From the NCBI GenBank assembly GCA_947168515.1, contig CAMVMF010000028.1, positions 1 through 40,260 of the forward strand: DNA of 40,260 nucleotides, read 5' to 3'. This document shows, one piece after another, positions 35,891 to 40,260 of this stretch. Position numbers and translations under genes: made by a program. This DNA is from an uncultured Bacteroidales bacterium (GTDB taxonomy: Bacteria; Bacteroidota; Bacteroidia; Bacteroidales; P3). The notes beneath the pieces are model-generated. The model ran no database searches, was not told the origin of the DNA, and saw only the letters and a list, made by a program, of their open reading frames with translations. Every line of letters starts with the position of its first letter. Within the stretch, counting starts at the first letter, position 1.

Positions 35891-36766
35891 TCAGTCTTCT
35901 TGTTCGTAGTAATATGAGTAGTCGATGCCTTTCATAAAGAGTTCGCGGTCGTCGATGCGGTCGGTCAACGCTGTTTTCAGCAGACGGCGGATGTGTGCGC
36001 TGTCGGTGTGGCATTCAATCATCGCATCGAGATATTCATGCTTGTCTAGCTTGCTCCAATCGATGCACTTCTTCAGCCTCTTCTTGAATATCATATCAAG
36101 CCATATACGCGTCGAGCGGCCATTGCCTTCCATAAAAGGATGAGCCGCATTCATCTCTATATATTTATCCACAATCTCGTCATACGTGGTTTCCGGCATC
36201 TGCTCTACGGTTTTAAGGTAGCTGTGTAGATGTTCTGCCAGACAAAATAGGGTATTCCCTTTTGCAATGGTTTTTGTCCGAATCTTTCCTGCGAAGTCGT
36301 AAAGTCCACCAAAGAGGTAGGCGTGAATCTGCTGGAGGGCCTTTACGGTACCCACGTCTTTGTCGGCCACCATGTTGCTTTCCCAGAGGGTATAGGCTTT
36401 CTTTCGGCTTTGGCCATCAATAGTTTTGTCGCTGTAGGTAAACCAGTCAAGGAAGGCGTTGGCACGGTTGTTAGGGTAGTGTTTTGCCAATGTCTGCACA
36501 CAATTGGCATCGAGGGCATCGGCGGCTCGCTGCTTGCCGTCGGGGGCTTCAAACTTGAACTCGTGAGTGACACTCACGAGTTGGATTCCATCCATTGTGA
36601 GTTTTTTCTTCAACCATCGCCAATAGTTACCCGCTTTCACATAATCATCCTCCTCGTTTATAGCACGCACGATGTCGGTGGCAACAAACCACCACTTGCC
36701 GTTTTCTTCGTCCCAAACGGCACGGACCTGGCGGTCTTTATAGAATCGGATGGTTTTTTTGTTCAT
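35891..36766 (-). CDS. Fic domain AMP-transferase with N-terminal BRO-like domain
   Basis: The ATG at 36766 gives 291 residues (a GTG ten codons upstream is less likely). The Fic active-site motif is complete, HPFMEGNGRSTR (about 212-223), preceded by a flap-type segment (RTKTIAKGNTLFC). Fic enzymes usually transfer AMP onto protein hydroxyls. Residues about 5-110 (IRFYKDRQVRAVWDEENGKWWFVATDIV...) resemble the BRO-N domain of phage antirepressors, an uncommon fusion that suggests DNA or protein recognition. No separate antitoxin gene is seen nearby, so inhibition may be internal. It is a single gene with its own promoter copy and no hairpin in its leader. Confidence 0.82.
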   Translation of the reverse strand: MNKKTIRFYKDRQVRAVWDEENGKWWFVATDIVRAINEEDDYVKAGNYWRWLKKKLTMDGIQLVSVTHEFKFEAPDGKQRAADALDANCVQTLAKHYPNNRANAFLDWFTYSDKTIDGQSRKKAYTLWESNMVADKDVGTVKALQQIHAYLFGGLYDFAGKIRTKTIAKGNTLFCLAEHLHSYLKTVEQMPETTYDEIVDKYIEMNAAHPFMEGNGRSTRIWLDMIFKKRLKKCIDWSKLDKHEYLDAMIECHTDSAHIRRLLKTALTDRIDDRELFMKGIDYSYYYEQED

Positions 36767-36796
36767 TATAAGTGCCTTCCTATAAATCGTAGACAC

Positions 36797-36901
36797 AAAC
36801 GCTTTGTATTATGTCGTTATATTCTCTTTATTCTATTCTGTTTCTTACTTTTATTGCTGTTTTTGTTATTGTTTTTATATTTTTTCGTACTGCAAAGATA
36901 C
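36797..36901 (-). repeat. Promoter-leader direct repeat, copy 2
   Basis: This copy drives the Fic gene: TATCTTTGCA (36900-36891 on the minus strand), the same A-rich stretch, then a short unique leader without the long hairpin and the Fic start at 36766. It is near-identical to 35739-35844. Confidence 0.85.
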
Positions 36902-37133
36902 TACTTTTATTTGACACTATTACTCTTTTTTGTGTCTTTGTCTTTTTTATTAACCGAAAAGGGCCAAACCGTTGCTTTTTTGTCAGTAGTGCAAAAAGTT
37001 ATCAAGGCCATCTACAGCCAGAATGTTGCCAAAGAGCCCTTAACTTTCTAGTATGTTTGAATGTGGAAATGTGTTATTGCTTTAATGTGGGAATCATTGA
37101 CTAACAAATTATTACATTAACGAATTAACACAT
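36902..37133. other. Intergenic region with long inverted repeat
   Basis: No gene is supported. TATGTTTGAATGTG (37052-37065) is a perfect complement of 37129-37142, which overlaps the stop codon of the HxlR gene. There is no T-run, so termination is only possible. A short frame ending IYSQNVAKEPLTF near 37050 might be a gene remnant, but I cannot assign it. Confidence 0.45.
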
Positions 37134-37502
37134 TCAAACATAATATCGCTCTCGGTCGCTAACGATGTTGTGGAGATTGTGGTAGGCCCAGTCCATTAGC
37201 TGCTGCATGACGGGCATAAAGGAGCGGCCTCTGTCGGTGAAGGCATACTCTACGCGTGGAGGCATCTCGGGGTAGACAGTGCGGCTGACGAGGCCGTCGG
37301 CCTCAAGGCCGCGAAGGGTTTGGGTGAGCATCTTCTGCGAGCAGTCGGGGTTGGCGGCCGCTATGTCGCGGAATCGCATCGGGACTCCCTGCTTGTTGAG
37401 GGTGTAGAACGCCGCAAGGGTCCACTTGTTGCCTATACGGGCCAGCACGTTTCGAATAGGGCACTCTGGAAATACGGGGTCTTGGATGAAGTCTTTTTGC
37501 AT
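37134..37502 (-). CDS. HxlR family transcriptional regulator
   Basis: This 122-residue winged-helix DNA-binding protein has the family start (CPIRNVLARIGNKWTLAAFYTL, residues about 14-35), the recognition helix around SQKMLTQTLRGLEADGLVSR (about 54-73) and the wing RTVYPEMPPRVEYAFTDRGRS. Many HxlR proteins sense redox state or electrophiles through a conserved N-terminal Cys, and C14 is in the right place here. It lies five bases after the split LRR gene and is last in the operon, so it may control the operon from within. Confidence 0.9.
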   Translation of the reverse strand: MQKDFIQDPVFPECPIRNVLARIGNKWTLAAFYTLNKQGVPMRFRDIAAANPDCSQKMLTQTLRGLEADGLVSRTVYPEMPPRVEYAFTDRGRSFMPVMQQLMDWAYHNLHNIVSDRERYYV

Positions 37503-37507
37503 ATTGC

Positions 37508-37996
37508 TTACACTTTGAAGTCGGGGTCGACGTATACATCAGGGCCGCACTGTATGTCGGTCAGGCTGTCGCCACCTTTGAATGAATGGGCGTAGATTTT
37601 TTTTATACCGCTGCCGCAGCAAACCTGCCGTAGCGACTTGCAGTCCATAAATGTATAGGGGATTATCTGCATTACCTTGTCGGGCAAGACGATGTCCTCC
37701 AATCCACAACGGGTGAAGGCATATTGCCACATGCTCTATAGCGCATCGGGCAGCTTGATATGCTTCAGGTTGCAGCAGCCGTCGAAAACGAAGCCGCCAA
37801 TTCCGGTCACCGTGTCGGGGATGACGACCGAGCGTATTTCGGCATGTCCCTTGAAGAGGTTGTCGAAGAGTATGGTAACAGGTTTGCCCCAACGCATGGG
37901 CGGGATGGCCACCTCGGCAGCATCGCCCCGATAGCTGATGGCGCAAAAGCTGTCGGTTTCTTCCACATATCTAAAAAAGAACTCCTGCATGGGCAT
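37508..37996 (-). pseudogene. BspA-type leucine-rich-repeat gene interrupted by an amber codon
   Basis: Two frames, 37736-37996 and 37508-37732, are in the same phase and are separated by a single TAG (37736-37738) inside one repeat (...KLPDAL-stop-SMWQYAFTRCGLEDIVLPD). Without it, the gene would encode about 162 residues of LRR_5-type repeats (I/V-x-x-x-x-F-x-x-C-x-x-L-x-x-I-x-L-P). There is no signal peptide, so the product is cytoplasmic. The gene is five bases from hxlR and seven bases from the SirTM gene. Sequencing error, a recent mutation or readthrough are all possible. Confidence 0.8.
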
Positions 37997-38003
37997 TTGT
38001 TGA

Positions 38004-38834
38004 CTATTTGTTTATGTCGTTCAGCACTTGGCCGATATCTTCTGTGAAAGGGATGAAGCGTGGCAAGTCCTGGATGTAGGGGTCGGGGTCGTTCCGATTG
38101 AGTCGCACGAGGGTGGTGTGTGGGAATTGCTGCGCCATCTGTTCGAAAGGCAGGCGAATGATGCCAGGGGTGTTATAGCCAATGCCAAACTCAAGCAGCA
38201 GCAATCTCCCTTGCGAAGCCTGATGCACAAAATCGGTATACCGGTGTGCCTGCTGGTGCCAGTGGAAGTCCTCCACAAAGGTGTCGTCCACTCGCAGGTT
38301 CATCGCCGCGGCACTCCCGTCGGGCATGTGCGGTATGTGCTCGGTCGGTATGCGGCAGTCGTCGATGAGCGGAAGCACTTGCTCCACCCATTCTCGGTTA
38401 TCGACCAGCGTTTTTGGTGAGCCGGATGCAGGTTGAAACCAACAATAGTCGCCCTGCGTGGCGAAGATGTTCTCTAGGGGGAAACCTGCCTGTTCGAACT
38501 GCGCATCGACATTGGTGGTGACCACGAAGGCCTGAGGGAAAAGTTCTAACAGTTGCTTATAGAGCGGCAAGGCACCGGTGCGGTAGCGGCAGAACCAAAT
38601 CTGCTTGGCCCAGAAGGCCCAGTATTCCTCTTGGCTCTCGAACGGATAGAAACCGGCAGTATAGAGGTCGGCGAAACCATAGCGTTCAATCCATGGTGCA
38701 AACTCGCGCCTAAAGTCCTCGCCGGCATAGTCGATTCCCGCCGCAGTGGTCAGCCCCGCTCCGGCACCAATGACTATATGGTCGGCCTCACGTATGGCTG
38801 TGCTCAACGACTGGGCACGTTTCGAGTAATTCAT
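38004..38834 (-). CDS. SirTM-type (class M) sirtuin, protein ADP-ribosyltransferase
   Basis: The ATG at 38834 gives a 276-residue protein starting MNYSKRAQSL, with the NAD-binding GAGAGLTTAAGID (23-35), TTNVD (106-110) and FATQGDY (124-130). In the last motif a Gln takes the place of the catalytic His of deacetylase sirtuins, a class M hallmark, and zinc-binding cysteines typical of deacetylases are absent. SirTM enzymes mono-ADP-ribosylate proteins. It overlaps the end of the macrodomain gene by 47 bases, which matches the known linkage of these two families. Upstream in-frame Met codons exist, but this start fits the family. Confidence 0.85.
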   Translation of the reverse strand: MNYSKRAQSLSTAIREADHIVIGAGAGLTTAAGIDYAGEDFRREFAPWIERYGFADLYTAGFYPFESQEEYWAFWAKQIWFCRYRTGALPLYKQLLELFPQAFVVTTNVDAQFEQAGFPLENIFATQGDYCWFQPASGSPKTLVDNREWVEQVLPLIDDCRIPTEHIPHMPDGSAAAMNLRVDDTFVEDFHWHQQAHRYTDFVHQASQGRLLLLEFGIGYNTPGIIRLPFEQMAQQFPHTTLVRLNRNDPDPYIQDLPRFIPFTEDIGQVLNDINK

Positions 38835-39606
38835 TGTAGATGTCATAGTCGGTGTCTTTGAAAACATTAAAAACAACGTTCATCGGTGTGTCGGCGGCGG
38901 CGAGCAGCCGGATAACCGTCGTAACGGCAATCTCGGCGGCACGGCGGTTGGGAAAGTGGAACTCGCCCGTCGATATGCAGCAAAAGGCTATGCTTCGGCA
39001 GCCCGCTTGCTCGGCCAAATGGAGGCAATGCCTGTAGCAGGCGGCCAACAGTTCGTCCTGCTCCTGAGTGGGCATGCCGTCGGGGATGATAGGCCCTACG
39101 GTGTGGACAACGTATCGGGAGGGCAGGTTGTAGGCAGGGGTGATGATGGCCTTGCCTGTGGCTATCTCGCCTCCTCCAAGCACACGGTTGCACTCTTGCC
39201 GCAGCTGAAGTCCTGCGGCACTATGGATGGCATTGTCGATGCAGGCGTGCAGGGGGTGCCAGCATCCGAGGCCCACGCTGTTGGCGGCGTTGACGATGGC
39301 ATCGACATGCAAACGTGTGATGTCGCCCTGCCAGAGGTAAAGTTGAGCGTTTCGGGTGGAGCGTTTTGGGCTGCCCGACGCAGCAATTTCTTCCAGGCTC
39401 ACCACGCCTTTGTCCTGCAGCTGTGCCTGCAATTCGGCATCCTGCGCCTGCAGAAATTGGCCGCTAAGCGGCTGTGGCTGCCACACGTTCATCAACGCAC
39501 GCAGCAGTCGCTGCCTGCCTTCGAGCGTGGGAGGCACCTCGGCATGCGCATCGTCCTGCCGCAACAGATAGCGGATGCAGTAATCCAGATTCTCCAGTCG
39601 GTTCAT
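38788..39606 (-). CDS. Zn-macrodomain protein ADP-ribosyl hydrolase
   Basis: This 272-residue protein has an N-terminal helical extension (1-85) and a macrodomain with GDIT (94-97), NAAN (106-109) and the zinc site C115-x4-H120-x-C122 (GCWHPLHACID), which separates the Zn-macro class from ordinary macrodomains. The ADP-ribose-binding loop near FCCISTGEFHFPNRRAA is intact. It should remove the ADP-ribose added by SirTM, making the pair reversible. It lies 12 bases after the PNPOx-like gene and overlaps the SirTM gene by 47 bases. Confidence 0.9.
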   Translation of the reverse strand: MNRLENLDYCIRYLLRQDDAHAEVPPTLEGRQRLLRALMNVWQPQPLSGQFLQAQDAELQAQLQDKGVVSLEEIAASGSPKRSTRNAQLYLWQGDITRLHVDAIVNAANSVGLGCWHPLHACIDNAIHSAAGLQLRQECNRVLGGGEIATGKAIITPAYNLPSRYVVHTVGPIIPDGMPTQEQDELLAACYRHCLHLAEQAGCRSIAFCCISTGEFHFPNRRAAEIAVTTVIRLLAAADTPMNVVFNVFKDTDYDIYNELLETCPVVEHSHT

Positions 39607-39618
39607 AGGGTTTTGCTG

Positions 39619-40068
39619 TTATTTTGAGAAACGCGCACCAACAAAGCCGTCGTGACTCTCGCCAGAGGAGAGGTCGAACGATTTGTGGATGGGCGGTGTG
39701 GGCCGCAGGTCGTAATAGTCCATCCTTTCGATAGGGAGTTTGAAATAAGCCATCGTGTCGTAGCTTGGATAGAGGCGGCGCAGCACCTCGTTGTGGTCGT
39801 ATATCCACTGCTTGTCGCTGTCGTCCACATCGAAGTCGGCCCGTCCCGAACAGCGCACCGACACACGGTCGTGCATCACGAGAAACTCCACATTGGGATT
39901 CTTTTGCAGCTGGCAGTAGACCTCCTTACGCTCTGACGTGGCGAAAAAGAGGGTCGACCCCTCCTGCTTCATAATCTGGAAAGCCCGCAGGCGGGGGTGG
40001 TCGCCATCTACTGTGGCCAACACGCCCTCGACATGGCTTTTTAGGAATTTTATGGCATGTTCAATCAT
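39619..40068 (-). CDS. Pyridoxamine 5'-phosphate oxidase-like flavoprotein
   Basis: This 149-residue protein has the split-barrel PNPOx fold pattern: VEGVLATVDGDHPRLRAFQIM (about 13-33), LFFATSERKEVYCQLQKNPNVEFLVMH and VRCSGRADF. Such proteins bind FMN, F420 or haem; no decisive residue set is visible. As the first gene of the operon with the Zn-macrodomain and SirTM, it may be the redox partner or sensor, a position filled by other flavin enzymes in known SirTM operons (inference). The start codon sits four bases after the TTTG of a canonical -7 box. Confidence 0.85.
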   Translation of the reverse strand: MIEHAIKFLKSHVEGVLATVDGDHPRLRAFQIMKQEGSTLFFATSERKEVYCQLQKNPNVEFLVMHDRVSVRCSGRADFDVDDSDKQWIYDHNEVLRRLYPSYDTMAYFKLPIERMDYYDLRPTPPIHKSFDLSSGESHDGFVGARFSK

Positions 40069-40070
40069 AG

Positions 40071-40080
40071 TGCAAAGATA
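40071..40080 (-). promoter_or_regulatory. -7 promoter box at a near-leaderless start
   Basis: The minus strand reads TATCTTTGCA, only two bases before the ATG at 40068. Transcription would begin at or next to the start codon. Bases 40081-40260 beyond it hold a GGCAGG/CCTGCC hairpin (40099-40121) and no gene I can support. Confidence 0.65.
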
Positions 40081-40260
40081 CGACTTTTTTAGAAAATAGG
40101 CAGGCTTTTTTAGTACCTGCCCAGGGCAAACGCATGAAAAATTAAAAAATCAGTACGATATCAACATTTGTGACGGAGTTGTCAACAGGTGGTCCCGTCT
40201 CAGAATTAAAAAAAACACGTTATGAACATTTCTGGGCGGGTTTGCGTGTGGATTGTTGAT

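Noticed and set aside
37508..40068. Search for GcvH-L and LplA2 genes in the SirTM operon
   Set aside because: No lipoyl-domain or lipoate-ligase gene is found between 37.1 and 40.3 kb, so the canonical SirTM target is not supported here.

Overview
The window comes from a Bacteroidota genome, most likely an uncultured Bacteroidales. The support is direct: nearly every promoter shows the TAnnTTTG(CA) -7 box of that phylum, one or two proteins carry C-terminal type IX secretion (T9SS) sorting domains, and there are a fimbrillin-like lipoprotein, a DUF4831 lipoprotein and a large Bacteroidota-type SecA. No rRNA, tRNA or CRISPR array was found. Base composition looks near 50% G+C over most of the window and clearly A+T-rich at about 26.0-28.6 kb.

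Layout. (1) 0-9 kb: a secreted redoxin/PKD/T9SS protein whose gene lies between perfectly inverted copies of a dispersed repeat; a tight three-gene envelope operon (secreted GATase-like protein, seven-bladed propeller protein, DsbD-type thiol reductase); apt with a small lipoprotein; a DUF456 membrane protein. (2) 9-15 kb: secA, divergent from an overlapping nadR-pnuC nicotinamide riboside salvage pair, then a chimeric gene scar joining the start of an ATPase to the last codons of rnz. (3) 15-23 kb: a DUF4160/DUF2442 pair; a 69-residue peptide gene and fimbrillin-like lipoprotein behind a long structured leader; a symporter-DUF4831-rnz run; a YD-repeat-like secreted protein. (4) 22.7-37 kb: an accessory and defence island with a lone DNA-sensor-like protein, an AAA/DUF4143 ATPase, two gene remnants meeting head to head, a membrane protein plus AbiJ-like pair, a HEPN protein, a large Eco57I-type methylase, a PLD-SNF2 helicase, and a Fic protein between direct repeats of a promoter segment. 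(5) 37-40 kb: a compact operon of a flavin-binding PNPOx-like protein, Zn-macrodomain, SirTM sirtuin, a leucine-rich-repeat gene split by an amber codon, and an HxlR regulator, which looks like a reversible ADP-ribosylation module.

Three things stand out. First, a modular multi-hairpin repeat occurs six times. Three copies lie inside the methylase gene, each read in the same frame without a stop, like a palindromic element that can be tolerated inside a protein. Second, the leader of the peptide/adhesin operon and the leader of the PLD-helicase share sequence and architecture: each has a promoter, an A-rich stretch, a long hairpin, and an intrinsic terminator whose 5' arm is also needed by that hairpin. 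This predicts a shared RNA switch on an adhesin operon and a defence operon. Third, there is a probable three-gene defence operon (PLD-helicase, methylase, HEPN nuclease) and a SirTM-macrodomain operon in a non-canonical context. Functions are assigned by eye from motifs; no database search was run.
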